The notes under the pieces: generated by a model
Databases searched by the model: none
Seen by the model: the letters and a program-made list of their open reading frames with translations, nothing else
Told to the model about the DNA's origin: nothing
Assembly: GCF_019799925.1 (NCBI RefSeq)
Contig: NZ_JABGCG010000008.1
Coordinates: forward strand, 62,001 to 126,000
Length of the DNA: 64,000 bases
DNA from: Blastococcus sp. CPCC 205250
GTDB taxonomy: Bacteria > Actinomycetota > Actinomycetes > Mycobacteriales > Geodermatophilaceae
Direction of reading: 5' to 3'
Made by a program: the position numbers and the translations under genes
Shown here: piece after piece, positions 47,644 through 55,890 of the stretch
Numbering within the stretch: the stretch's first letter is position 1
Layout of the letters: the number at the start of each line of letters is the position of its first letter

Positions 47644-48507
47644 CTAGTCGGCGCCGTGGGCGGTCCGGACTAGCTCCAGTAGGAGGTCGTGCTTGGCGTC
47701 CAAATCAGCGGCGGTGAGCCGGATGCGGTAGCGCCCCCAGCGGTTGGCGTACTCCAGGGTCTCGACGCCTTGCTCTTCCAAGCGGCTGGTCAACTCGTCC
47801 GAGCGAGGGATTCGAAATTCCGCGATCATGTGCTGCTGGCGCGGGCGCACCTGAACGAAGTTGTCGGCGACGCCGTCCCGCACCAGCCCGATGTAGTGCT
47901 TGTTGTACTTCAGAGCCATCTTCGGCTCGACCTCCTGGACGATGCCGAGGAGCCGGTCCGCGAGGACAAGGCTGCTCTTCGCAGCCTTGTGCTCCCACCA
48001 GGCCCGGTCTACGGCCTGCTCGGCCTCGTCCTCGTCGTCCGCGGACCCAAGGGTCATCTGATCCAGGACCTTCGTCGCGGAGAGCGTCAGCACATCGCCA
48101 ATCTGAAGGGCGCGGAGCTGGATGGCGACGAGCGGGATGAACCCGTTGAACAGGCTGATCACATTCAAGAACCGGCTCGTGATGTCTTCCGCGACGATGA
48201 CGGCGACGTGCTCGTGCTGCGGGTACCGGCGCCGCTCGATGTCCCAGTACTCGATGGTCCGGATGATGTGCGTCTCGTCCGTCGGGCCGAGTTGGATCTC
48301 GACCTCGTACCTCGTCGCTGTATCGGGGTCAGTAAGCAGCAGATCTAGGCGTCCGGCGCGCGGCTGACGCCGTTCTACGTCCTTAACGACGAGATCGCCG
48401 AGCCCAAGCAGACCTGTATCTGCGACGATTCGCTCTTGGAGCCACTTCTCGCTCAGGTCCGGGTGGCCCTTAAGGCTGACAGTCTTGGCGCGCTGGTAGT
48501 CGACCAC
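47644..48507 (-). CDS. PD-(D/E)XK nuclease-family protein (DUF5655-like C-terminus)
   Basis: A 287-residue predicted nuclease. The N-terminal domain has E25 (EKWLQERIVADTGLLGLGDL), D55 in RAGRLDLLLTD and E68/E70 with Q72 in YEVEIQLG. This is a PD-(D/E)XK core with glutamine replacing the usual lysine, seen in some RecB-like families. Middle helices include FLNVISLFNGFIPLVAIQLRAL. The C-terminal part (ALKYNKHYIGLVRDGVADNFVQVRPRQQHMIAEFRIPRSDELTSRL...WGRYRIRLT) resembles the DUF5655/predicted transport-associated domain. GTG 48507 has no clear ribosome-binding site. A defence or repair role is likely. The 215 bp upstream (to 48722) hold no supportable gene. Confidence 0.75.
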   Translation of the reverse strand: MVDYQRAKTVSLKGHPDLSEKWLQERIVADTGLLGLGDLVVKDVERRQPRAGRLDLLLTDPDTATRYEVEIQLGPTDETHIIRTIEYWDIERRRYPQHEHVAVIVAEDITSRFLNVISLFNGFIPLVAIQLRALQIGDVLTLSATKVLDQMTLGSADDEDEAEQAVDRAWWEHKAAKSSLVLADRLLGIVQEVEPKMALKYNKHYIGLVRDGVADNFVQVRPRQQHMIAEFRIPRSDELTSRLEEQGVETLEYANRWGRYRIRLTAADLDAKHDLLLELVRTAHGAD

Positions 48508-48722
48508 CAGCGAACAGTAGAGGGCACTGCGGAGAGCCCGATGTCGGATTCTTGGGGACGACCAACGAGATCAGCGAAGCGCTGTGCCTCGGAACTCACG
48601 GTTCTACCGGGTCTCGTGACAGGGAGCCCGGGAGCAGCTGCGCGGCCATCTTGCACGCGCAGACGAGCGCCACCGGGTTGGTTGGGACGAACCTGCTCAG
48701 CGGTCTCTCCGCGGATCGTCAT

Positions 48723-49829
48723 CTATGGATGGCTCATGTGCTCGGGCCAGCATGGCGTCGAGTGAACGGGCGATCTCGGCATCGCGATCGTCCGCCGCGT
48801 GCTGGTAAGCAGGGCGGCAGCGGGGGAGGAGTGCCCGAGCCGGCGCATCAGTTCTTTGGTCGTCGCGCCGGTCGCGGCGGCGAGAGTGGCCCCGGTGTGG
48901 CGGAGTTCGTGCGGCCGGACCGCCGGCAGTCCGATGGCGTTCGCAGCGCGGCGGAAGGTCGAGTTCCAGTTGCTGCGGGCCAAGTAGCTGCCCGTACTGG
49001 TGGAGAACAGGAGAGCGCCCGGAGCAGCGGCGACGTGCTTCTCCAGGTGCTCCTCCAGTACCGCAGTGACAGCGGCAGGGAGCGTCACGGTGCGGTGCCC
49101 GGCGTCGGTCTTGGGCTCGCCGACCACCCACCGACCCTCGACCCGCCGCACGGATCGTTCGATGCGGATGCGGCCCCCGGGGAGGATGTCGGACCGGCGG
49201 AGAGCGGTGGCCTCGCCGAACCGGAGGCCGCCGAAGGCGAGGACCAGAAGAAGTGCTCGGTAGCGCTCGGTCCTCCTGTCCCGCCCCAGTTGCTCCGCCA
49301 GCTGCAGGGCTTCGGCCGCGGTGAGCGCGCGAGAGGGCCGGGAGGCCTTCGGAGTGCCGGCGCCTCGGAGGCGGCACGGGTTGGACGCGATCGCCTCGTC
49401 GGCGACGGCCACGTTGAGGATGGCCCGCAGGAGCCGGTACGACTGGGCCACAGCCGTGGGGCCCGTCGTCCGGCCGGCCTTGACGTGCCACGAGCGGACG
49501 GCCGCTGGCGTCACCTCGTCGACGGGGACCTCCGCCCACGGCTTGGTGAGGTGATGCCGCCACAGTCCGGCGTAGAGAACGCGGGTGCTCGAGCGGAGGT
49601 CGTTGCGGGCGAGGTAGTCCTCGGCGTAGTCGCCGACGGTCCGGGAGCGGGCGCTCGGAGCCCGCCAGCTCTTCCGGAGCAGGTCGGTCTGCTGGGCGGC
49701 GAGCCAGGCCCACGCGTCGGCCTTGGTGCTGAAGACCTTGGCGTGACGCCGTCCGTCGGGACCGCGGTACCGGGCGCGGAAGGAACCGCTGGGCAGCTCG
49801 TCGACCGTCCCGAACGTCCGCTTCTCCAC
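48723..49829 (-). CDS. int: tyrosine integrase with frameshifted C-terminus
   Basis: Phage-type tyrosine recombinase, about 368 residues. An AP2-like arm-binding N-terminus (SFRARYRGPDGRRHAKVF) and SAM-like core (RTVGDYAEDYLARNDLRSSTRVLYAGLWRHHL) precede the catalytic domain, with the first arginine in FGGLRFGEATALRRSD, HxxR in PHELRHTGAT and the final His in LGHSSPAA. After HSSPAAALL the frame shifts by one base at about 48807: the homologous fragment at 45357 continues YQHAADDR, whereas here it reads TSTRRTIAM and stops. The expected continuation, including the catalytic tyrosine, lies in another frame to about 48697. GTG 49829 follows AGGG. Confidence 0.85.
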   Translation of the reverse strand: MEKRTFGTVDELPSGSFRARYRGPDGRRHAKVFSTKADAWAWLAAQQTDLLRKSWRAPSARSRTVGDYAEDYLARNDLRSSTRVLYAGLWRHHLTKPWAEVPVDEVTPAAVRSWHVKAGRTTGPTAVAQSYRLLRAILNVAVADEAIASNPCRLRGAGTPKASRPSRALTAAEALQLAEQLGRDRRTERYRALLLVLAFGGLRFGEATALRRSDILPGGRIRIERSVRRVEGRWVVGEPKTDAGHRTVTLPAAVTAVLEEHLEKHVAAAPGALLFSTSTGSYLARSNWNSTFRRAANAIGLPAVRPHELRHTGATLAAATGATTKELMRRLGHSSPAAALLTSTRRTIAMPRSPVHSTPCWPEHMSHP

Positions 49830-49869
49830 CTCGTGACCCTGACGGTCGTCAGCGAGCGGGTGTCGAAAA

Positions 49870-50088
49870 TCATCGCTGGCTGGGGACGCGGCCGGCATCC
49901 ACAAACGCGTCTAGCGTCGAGCGCTCCAGGCGCACATACTTGCCGACTTTGACGTAGCCGATCCGGCGCTCGGTGATCAGCCGCCGGACGAATCGCTCAC
50001 CGGTGCCGAGGTATTCGCCGGCCTGCGCGACGGTCAGCAAAGGGTCGCCAGGGGTGTGCCGATCTTCGGTCCTCCGGTGAGCCGTCAT
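49870..50088 (-). CDS. xis: excisionase/MerR-like helix-turn-helix protein
   Basis: A 72-residue DNA-binding protein of the excisionase (HTH_17) family: PLLTVAQAGEYLGTGERFVRRLITERRIGYVKVGKYVRLERSTLDAFVDAG. It encodes the directionality factor expected beside an integrase and lies 40 bp upstream of it in the same direction. ATG 50088 starts the only coherent frame. It would promote island excision if the integrase were functional. Confidence 0.88.
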   Translation of the reverse strand: MTAHRRTEDRHTPGDPLLTVAQAGEYLGTGERFVRRLITERRIGYVKVGKYVRLERSTLDAFVDAGRVPSQR

Positions 50089-50214
50089 GCATCGAGCGTC
50101 ACGGCCAACCTCCAGTTGGCCTTGAGAACAGCTTCGCGCCGAGGCTTGGTGGGCCGGCCAGTTCCCTTCTCCGCGCCTGAGGTCGCGTTCACGGAGGTCG
50201 GTCGAGACGCTCGC

Positions 50215-50709
50215 CTATTCGAGCCGCGCGCGCATCGACACCCGCGTGAGCTGGACTTCATCAAGGTCGACTGTCTCGACCTCTATGCGGCGGTAGCCCA
50301 TCCGCTCGAAGGCGGGGAGGGCGCGCCACGAGGCATGCGTGCAGAGGTGGGGCAGTCCGGCGGCGCGGGCAAGGTCCGCCACGGCGGTGAGGAGCAGACG
50401 GGCGACGCCTCGGCCGCCGCACTCCGGGGCGACGAACAGCTGGTCCACCTCACCGGCCTGCAAGTCGCCCACGGCCTCGAGTGCCACGCTGCAGAAGCCG
50501 GCCATCACGTCGCCGACCTCTGCGACCAGGACGACGGTGTTGCGGGTCATCCACTCGTGCCCCTCGAGGGTCCGCCGGCCGGCCCAGGCATCCAGTTGGG
50601 CGCTGTCGTAGTGCGTCGATGCCGAGTCTTGAATCGCTCGGATGCTCAGCTCGCAGAGGGCCGCCGCGTCCTCGACCTCAGCACACCGCACCCGGATCGT
50701 CTGTTCCAC
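50215..50709 (-). CDS. GNAT-family N-acetyltransferase
   Basis: A 164-residue acetyltransferase. The acetyl-CoA loop is VDQLFVAPECGGRGVARLLLTAV, followed by LPHLCTHASWRALPAFERMGYRRIEVETVDL, typical of GNAT motifs B. The start IRVRCAEVEDAAALCELSIRAIQDSA is usual for the YjdJ/PA-type group. The substrate is unknown. GTG 50709 sits about 8 bp from TAGACT (50722-50717), so the mRNA may be leaderless. It is divergent from a MarR-family gene. Confidence 0.88.
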   Translation of the reverse strand: MEQTIRVRCAEVEDAAALCELSIRAIQDSASTHYDSAQLDAWAGRRTLEGHEWMTRNTVVLVAEVGDVMAGFCSVALEAVGDLQAGEVDQLFVAPECGGRGVARLLLTAVADLARAAGLPHLCTHASWRALPAFERMGYRRIEVETVDLDEVQLTRVSMRARLE

Positions 50710-50716
50710 GATCCGA

Positions 50717-50759
50717 AGTCTAGTACGTACTTGCGCTAGTTGCTACGAGATCGTAATAC
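50717..50759. promoter_or_regulatory. divergent promoters giving leaderless transcripts
   Basis: Plus strand: TTGCGC (50731-50736), 17 bp, TAATAC (50754-50759); the predicted start point falls at or next to ATG 50767. Minus strand: TAGACT (50722-50717), with predicted start at GTG 50709. The intervening CTAG...CTAG repeat around TACGTA (50720-50739) could be the MarR operator. Confidence 0.6.
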
Positions 50760-50766
50760 TTGGTCC

Positions 50767-51366
50767 ATGCCTGACTCCCCACCTGACGCACCCATGTCGG
50801 TGCTCTTCGATCTCTGGCTGATCAACCACCTCCTGTCCGATGCGCTGGACGGCGTACTCGCCGAACGGAGCGGGCTCAACGGGGAGGAGTTCGGCTTCTA
50901 CTCACTGCTCCGGCGCTTCGGCCCGGTGCCCTCGGGCCAGATCAGCCGATGGACGGCGATGCGGCCCACGACCGTGTCGACGTGGATCCGCCGTCTCCAG
51001 GAGCGGGGTCACGTCGAGCAGCGGCCGAATCCGGCGGACGGCCGGTCCCGGCTCGTCGCGCTGACTGCAGCGGGCGAGCAGGCCCATGCGGTGGCCGCGG
51101 AGACCTTCTTCGGCGCGACCCGCACGCTGTCCGACTCGCTAGGGCCGGAGGAGCAACGGCAGCGGATCTCCCTGCAGCGACTCGACGCCGCCCTCCGCGA
51201 GGTCGGCGGGCTCGACCCGCGCCCCTACACCGTGCCGGAGAAGCCGGACCCGGCCGACAACCAGCTGACCTACGTCGGGCGGCCCCTGGATCCCACCGAG
51301 GAGCAGACCGTCCTCGCCTACATCGACTTCGTCCGCAGCCGACCCTCCAAGGGAGGACCTCGATGA
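50767..51366 (+). CDS. MarR-family transcriptional regulator
   Basis: A 199-residue winged-helix regulator. It has NGEEFGFYSLLRRFGPVPSGQISRWTAMRPTTVSTWIRRLQERGHVEQRPNPADGRSRLVALTAAGEQAHAVAAE, with the typical DGR wing. The C-terminal tail (PYTVPEKPDPADNQLTYVGRPLDPTEEQTVLAYIDFVRS) is longer than usual. The ATG is at or near the predicted transcription start, so translation is probably leaderless. It overlaps the beta-lactamase-fold gene by ATGA and probably regulates that operon from the divergent promoter region. Confidence 0.9.
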   Translation: MPDSPPDAPMSVLFDLWLINHLLSDALDGVLAERSGLNGEEFGFYSLLRRFGPVPSGQISRWTAMRPTTVSTWIRRLQERGHVEQRPNPADGRSRLVALTAAGEQAHAVAAETFFGATRTLSDSLGPEEQRQRISLQRLDAALREVGGLDPRPYTVPEKPDPADNQLTYVGRPLDPTEEQTVLAYIDFVRSRPSKGGPR

Positions 51367-52484
51367 GCCCGAGCGCCGACCCCCTTCACAGCGACCCCGT
51401 CGGCCTGTCCACCGTTCGGTCGGCCATCCGGGAGCTGATGAGGCGCCACCACGTCCCCGGTCTGTCGATCGCCGTCACCGACTCCGAGCGGCTGCTGCAC
51501 GCCGAGGGCTTCGGTCGCGCGGACCTCGCCACCGGACGGAGCGCCACCGCCGACACGCGCTATCCCTGGTTCTCGATGTCCAAGATCGCCACCGCCACGG
51601 TCGCGATGCGCCTGGCCGACGAGGGTCGTCTCGACCTGGAGGCGACCGTTCGGTCCTTGATGCCGACCTTCGTCGTCCGCGCCGGTCGAGCGGAGCCACG
51701 CGTCCGCGACCTTCTCTCCCATACCGCCGGGCTGGGCAATCCCCTCCCGCTGCGCTGGGTGCTGCCGGCCAGCGCGTCCGCTCGGGACGCGGACCAGTTC
51801 GCCGGGCGACTCCTGGACCGACACGGTCGCACCAGCCGTTCCGCCGGCCGGCCGGCTCGGTACTCCAACGTCGGCTATCTCGCGCTCGCCGAGATCATCG
51901 GGCGGGCTGCCGGGCGGCGCTTCGAGGACCACGTGCGTACGGCGCTGCTCGAACCCGCCGGAATGACAGGGACCGGCTACGACGCCGTCCGCGGCGAGCA
52001 GACAGCCACCGGTTATGTCCGGCTGCCACGGCCGGCCACCCCCTTGGTCCGCGCCGCCCTACCGACCGGCATCGCCGGCGGCCGCACGGGCGGCTTCCTC
52101 GCCCTCAACCCGTTCCGAGTGGCCGGAGCCGGCTACGGCGGACTCATCGGCAGTGCGGTGGACGCCGCCAGACTGCTGCGCCTCCACCTGGCCGACGGCG
52201 TCATCGACGGGCTCCGACTCCTCGAGCCGGAGTCGGCGCGACGGATGCGGCAGATCGACAATCCCGGCCGCCCCTTCGATCTCGGACTCGGCTGGTTCCG
52301 GCGCCCCGCGGACCGGGACGCCACGCCGACCTTCGTCGAACACTGGGGCACTGGCGGCGGCTTCTGGAACGCCATGCGCCTCTATCCCGAGCGCGACCTC
52401 GGGATCGTCACCATGGCGAACACCACCCACGCCTACGACCACAACGCCCTCATGGCCGCCGTCCATGCGGTGTTCCGGCCGTGA
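51363..52484 (+). CDS. serine hydrolase (class C beta-lactamase/PBP fold)
   Basis: A 373-residue protein of the beta-lactamase/DD-peptidase/esterase fold. The catalytic SxxK is FSMSKIATATVAMRLADEG (near residue 75), YxN is ARYSNVGYLALAEIIG, and the KTG-like motif is EHWGTGGGFWNAM near the C-terminus. There is no signal peptide, so a cytoplasmic esterase or amidase is more likely than a secreted beta-lactamase. It is translationally coupled to MarR upstream and to a membrane protein downstream. Confidence 0.88.
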   Translation: MSPSADPLHSDPVGLSTVRSAIRELMRRHHVPGLSIAVTDSERLLHAEGFGRADLATGRSATADTRYPWFSMSKIATATVAMRLADEGRLDLEATVRSLMPTFVVRAGRAEPRVRDLLSHTAGLGNPLPLRWVLPASASARDADQFAGRLLDRHGRTSRSAGRPARYSNVGYLALAEIIGRAAGRRFEDHVRTALLEPAGMTGTGYDAVRGEQTATGYVRLPRPATPLVRAALPTGIAGGRTGGFLALNPFRVAGAGYGGLIGSAVDAARLLRLHLADGVIDGLRLLEPESARRMRQIDNPGRPFDLGLGWFRRPADRDATPTFVEHWGTGGGFWNAMRLYPERDLGIVTMANTTHAYDHNALMAAVHAVFRP

Positions 52485-53182
52485 GCCGCAGCTGGGCGGC
52501 CGTCTCTTGGCGGAGCGTCATGGTCGTCGGCACCCCGCTGGCGTACGCCGCCCTGCTGCTCTTCCACCCGATCCCGCACGCCGGTCCCGTCCTGCACGGC
52601 TTGGCCCACGCACATACCGGGTGGCTGGTCGTCCACGTGGCGCAGCTGGCCTTCATCGGCGCCATGGGTGCGGTGATCCTCTTGCTCGTCCACGGCCTGC
52701 ACGGACGAGCGCCCGGGGCCGCCCGGGGATGTGCACTAATCTTCGTGCTTCTGTACGGCGCCTATGAGGCGTGGACCGGCATCGCCACCGGGGCCCTTGC
52801 TCGAACCGCCGCCACACTGCCCGCCGACGATCAGCACGCGGCGGAAGTGCTCGTGCAGGCGCATTGGGAGTCCCCGCTGTTAGGTAACGGCTCGCTCGGC
52901 GCCGTCCTCGGCTCGGCCGCGTGGCTCGGAGCAACCGTCGCTGCAGCCCTCGCCCTGCGGGGGGCCGGAGCGCCTCGTCGCGCCGTCTTCGCCCTCATCG
53001 GCGCCGGCTTGCTGTTCGCGCCAACGCACGTGCCTCCGTTCGGACCCGCGGCGATGGGACTCTTCGCACTCGCCGCTGTGTGGGCCCGACCCGCTGGCCG
53101 CACCAAGGATCGACTTCGACCCCCAGCCGGCCCTGGCGCTCAACACCCGTCGAACGAGCGGTGTGACGCGGCGGCTGGCTGA
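52481..53182 (+). CDS. multi-pass membrane protein of unknown function
   Basis: A 233-residue protein with about five transmembrane helices (MVVGTPLAYAALLLFHPIPH, VVHVAQLAFIGAMGAVILLLV, ALIFVLLYGAYEAWTGIATG, SLGAVLGSAAWLGATVAAALAL, AVFALIGAGLLFAP). Conserved-looking histidines (HPIPHAG, LHGLAHAHTGW) near the first loop may bind metal or haem. No family is recognised. GTG 52481 overlaps the hydrolase stop (GTGA). It ends the MarR operon. Confidence 0.75.
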   Translation: MSRSWAAVSWRSVMVVGTPLAYAALLLFHPIPHAGPVLHGLAHAHTGWLVVHVAQLAFIGAMGAVILLLVHGLHGRAPGAARGCALIFVLLYGAYEAWTGIATGALARTAATLPADDQHAAEVLVQAHWESPLLGNGSLGAVLGSAAWLGATVAAALALRGAGAPRRAVFALIGAGLLFAPTHVPPFGPAAMGLFALAAVWARPAGRTKDRLRPPAGPGAQHPSNERCDAAAG

Positions 53183-53392
53183 CATCGTGGCCAGCGAGTG
53201 AGGGCGAGCCGACGGCCAACAGACGCTCGAACGCCAACGTCGCGGCACTCGTGGTGCAACCGCCGTCGCGCGGATACACCTCGTCGCGGGAGCACTCTCG
53301 GCCGTGGGAGCCGAATGTCAGCATCATGGTGGTGGCAGCACTAGTAGCCGCAGCGTCTTCCTGCTGCCGAGCCTTTGGCGCACGGTGTCCGC

Positions 53393-54220
53393 GTGGTGAC
53401 GGGGCTGCTCATCGCGCTGTCCGCCGGGATCCTGTGGGGGAGCGCCGACTTTGCGGGCGGCCGGCTGAGTCGGCGCCTGCCACTGCTGGTTGTGGTCACC
53501 TGCAGTCAGGGCGCCGGCCTGGTGGCATTGACGATCGTTCTGCTCGCCCGCGGGAACATCGCCGTCGACGCGGTCGGCTGGGGCGTGGTGGCCGGGCTGC
53601 TCTCGCTGGGCAGTGTCACCTGCTTCTACCGGGCGCTGGCTGTGGGAACGATGAGCGTTGTCGCGCCACTGGTGGCCACGTCTGCCACGGTGCCGGTGCT
53701 GGCGGGCGTCGTCGAAGGTGAGCGGCCGGGAACAGTGGCCAGCGCAGGCATTGCGCTGGCGATGACCGGAATAGTGCTCGTGAGTAGGCAGGTGGCGCTC
53801 GAGCCGCCGGAAAACCACCGCCTCAGCGTCGTCCTGGCAGTGGCCGCGGCGGTGTTCGCCGGTGCGCAGCTGGTGGCGCTGCAGCGTGCCGGTGCCGTGG
53901 ACGCCCTGACCGGCGTGGCAGCCAGTCGAGCGACGAGCGTCGCGGTCCTCGTGGCCGTGCTAATGGTCAGCCGCGCATCCGCGCCGGCACGGGACCTGCG
54001 AGCCGCCGCAATGGTCGGGTTGCTCGACACCGGCGCAAACCTGGCCTACACGCTGGCCAGTGCCCGCTCGTTGCTGTCGTTGGCCGGGGTGCTCGCCAGC
54101 CTCTACCCCGTGGTGACCGTCGCCCTCGCTCGCTTCCTGCTGCACGAGCGCCTGCGCCCGTCCCAATGGGCCGGCGCCTCACTTGCCTTGGCGGGCGTGC
54201 TGCTGATCGTCGGTGCATGA
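53393..54220 (+). CDS. EamA/DMT-family transporter
   Basis: A ten-helix drug/metabolite transporter of about 275 residues, made of two EamA repeats. The first ends FYRALAVGTMSVVAPLVATSATVPVLAGVVEGERPGTVASAGIALAMTGIVLVS and the second ends YTLASARSLLSLAGVLASLYPVVTVALARFLLHERLRPSQWAGASLALAGVLLIV, with the typical E/R-P-x-QxxG ending of each repeat. GTG 53393 or 53396 is the likely start; an upstream in-frame TTG at 53375 is less likely. The substrate is unknown. The 210 bp before it hold nothing recognisable. Confidence 0.88.
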   Translation: MVTGLLIALSAGILWGSADFAGGRLSRRLPLLVVVTCSQGAGLVALTIVLLARGNIAVDAVGWGVVAGLLSLGSVTCFYRALAVGTMSVVAPLVATSATVPVLAGVVEGERPGTVASAGIALAMTGIVLVSRQVALEPPENHRLSVVLAVAAAVFAGAQLVALQRAGAVDALTGVAASRATSVAVLVAVLMVSRASAPARDLRAAAMVGLLDTGANLAYTLASARSLLSLAGVLASLYPVVTVALARFLLHERLRPSQWAGASLALAGVLLIVGA

Positions 54221-54926
54221 CGTCTGGGCCCGACTCGCCGATCAGTGCCTCGTGGGCCGACCTCATGGACAGCGCAACCACTGCCACAGCCGCCGTGTCG
54301 TCGAGCCCCGATCAGCGGGACTTCGACGACTGGAGGACTAGGAAGATCAAGAGGGACACACCTCTTGCATCTCAGGTTGACCGACTCGTTGTGACGGGCT
54401 GTGCCAAACGCCCCGGGTGTAGACGCATCGACGGGGTCGAGCCTTCAAGCCCTGAGGCAAGAGGGGTGCCCGCAAGCGATCATGATCGCCACAGGTGGCG
54501 ATGAGACTCTGTCGGGTCTGGCGACGTCGTGATCACAGTGGTGCGAAAGCGCCTGCAGAGGTGTGTGACGCGGGGTCCTCGGGTGCCTGTTGCATGCTGC
54601 TACGAGCGCGCGGTCCGTATCCCTTGGCGGAGAGCCTCGGACCCTTGCCGGTCCGCTCGGAAGGGCGACGTCACGGGTCCACCCGACTCGTCGCCGGCTT
54701 GATCTCTGGTCGGCTCCGTGCGCGCCTGCCTCCGTTGCCTCCGTCGTGGTTCCGACTTCGGCGGCGGTCTCACTCGACCGGCTGACCGGCGCAAAGACCC
54801 GGGCTGTGCCCGGAGCGTCCTAGCCCCATATCGGCGAGCGTGACCTTGACGCGATCCTCCGCGACGAGATCTACGCCACCGCAGTGGAGCGCTCCTAGGC
54901 GGTTGCCACCTGCTTGGCTAGCCGTC
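54221..54926. other. 706-bp stretch without intact gene; gene remnant near its end
   Basis: No reading frame here has a coherent protein texture, apart from a short plus-strand piece ending at 54898 (PHIGERDLDAILRDEIYATAVERS before a stop). That piece looks like the C-terminus of a degraded gene. The rest is mixed-frame, island-type DNA. Confidence 0.4.
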
Positions 54927-55415
54927 ATGGAAGCTGCCGACGACTGGGTTGTCGCTATCGTCGCGATACTTGCGCTCACGATCTCGATCGCTGCATTCTT
55001 TTATAGCCGTCGCGCCACCATGGCCGCGGAACGCTCGACCGCAGTCGCGGAACGGAATGAGCAGCGGCAGCTTGAAGAGGCTGCGGAACGAGCCGTTCGC
55101 TGGCGATTCACTCCCGAGCCACAGGTCTACTTCTCGGATGTGTCGGTTGCAAGCCGTTCCAGCGACGCCATGACATCGATGGTCAATGAGGGTGACGGCA
55201 CTGCCTTCGATGTTGTTGTTGAGGTTCGAGAGGGTCCTCAGATCATCGGTGGCCCTCTCCTCAATGGTGCGACCGTGCACAGCGGGGAATGGGTGCGGCT
55301 AGGGGCAAGAACCGCGGGATACGGGAAGCACGAAGAGCTTCAGGTGTACTGGAGAGTGTCCCCGGATAGTCCTGTTCGGTCGCGCCACTTCGACCTCCGA
55401 GGCCGTCCCCTCTAA
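54927..55415 (+). CDS. membrane-anchored hypothetical protein
   Basis: A 162-residue protein, family unknown. One N-terminal transmembrane helix (WVVAIVAILALTISIAAFFYS) is followed by a coiled segment (RRATMAAERSTAVAERNEQRQLEEAAERAVRW). The beta-rich domain of about 100 residues (YFSDVSVASRSSDAMTSMVNEGDGTAFDVVVEVREG ... GEWVRLGARTAGYGKHEELQVYWRV) resembles an immunoglobulin-like fold. Similar one-helix small proteins are common in phage and island DNA. ATG 54927 lacks a good ribosome-binding site; GTG 54840 would add 29 residues. Confidence 0.55.
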   Translation: MEAADDWVVAIVAILALTISIAAFFYSRRATMAAERSTAVAERNEQRQLEEAAERAVRWRFTPEPQVYFSDVSVASRSSDAMTSMVNEGDGTAFDVVVEVREGPQIIGGPLLNGATVHSGEWVRLGARTAGYGKHEELQVYWRVSPDSPVRSRHFDLRGRPL

Positions 55416-55890
55416 CGCTTCTTCCCCTATGAGTTGCATGGCCGTTTGGGACATGGAGCTCGACGGGATGTCCTCCCGGCGACAGCGGGGTGGCGATCGC
55501 CGTGAGCCTGCATGCCGCGCGGGCGCCTTGGGTGACCGCTGACGACGACTCCCCGCACGGCGTGCTCTCGGGCGGCTGCTCAGTCGGGGGACGTCACGCC
55601 TCTGGCCGTCGAGGCCCTGCGCTACACGCCGAGCAGTCTCGTCGGGACTCCGCCGCGCAAGCCCGCTACACCGTCAGCGGAGCGTCGCAACACCGAACCC
55701 CCGCGCCGTCCCGTCACCAGGCATGTCCTTGGGAACGGAGTCGCGGGGCCTCATCCTCCGGTGCGTCGCTCTGGTCCAGCGGGTTCCGTATTAGGTTCTA
55801 GCCCCCGGGCCTCCATGGACCGGCAGTAGCCGCCACTCGCGGCACTCCGATGTGCCACCCGGATTTCGCCGCGACGACCAAGGGGTCTAT
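55416..55890. other. 475-bp gap upstream of defence operon
   Basis: No convincing gene. It probably contains the promoter of the SIR2-SMC operon; an AT-richer patch TATTAGGTT near 55788 could include a -10, but no paired -35 is clear. Confidence 0.4.

Noticed and set aside
55490..55801. 103-codon frame before the SIR2 gene
   Set aside because: Low-complexity Arg/Ser composition, no start signal and no hydrophobic or domain pattern.
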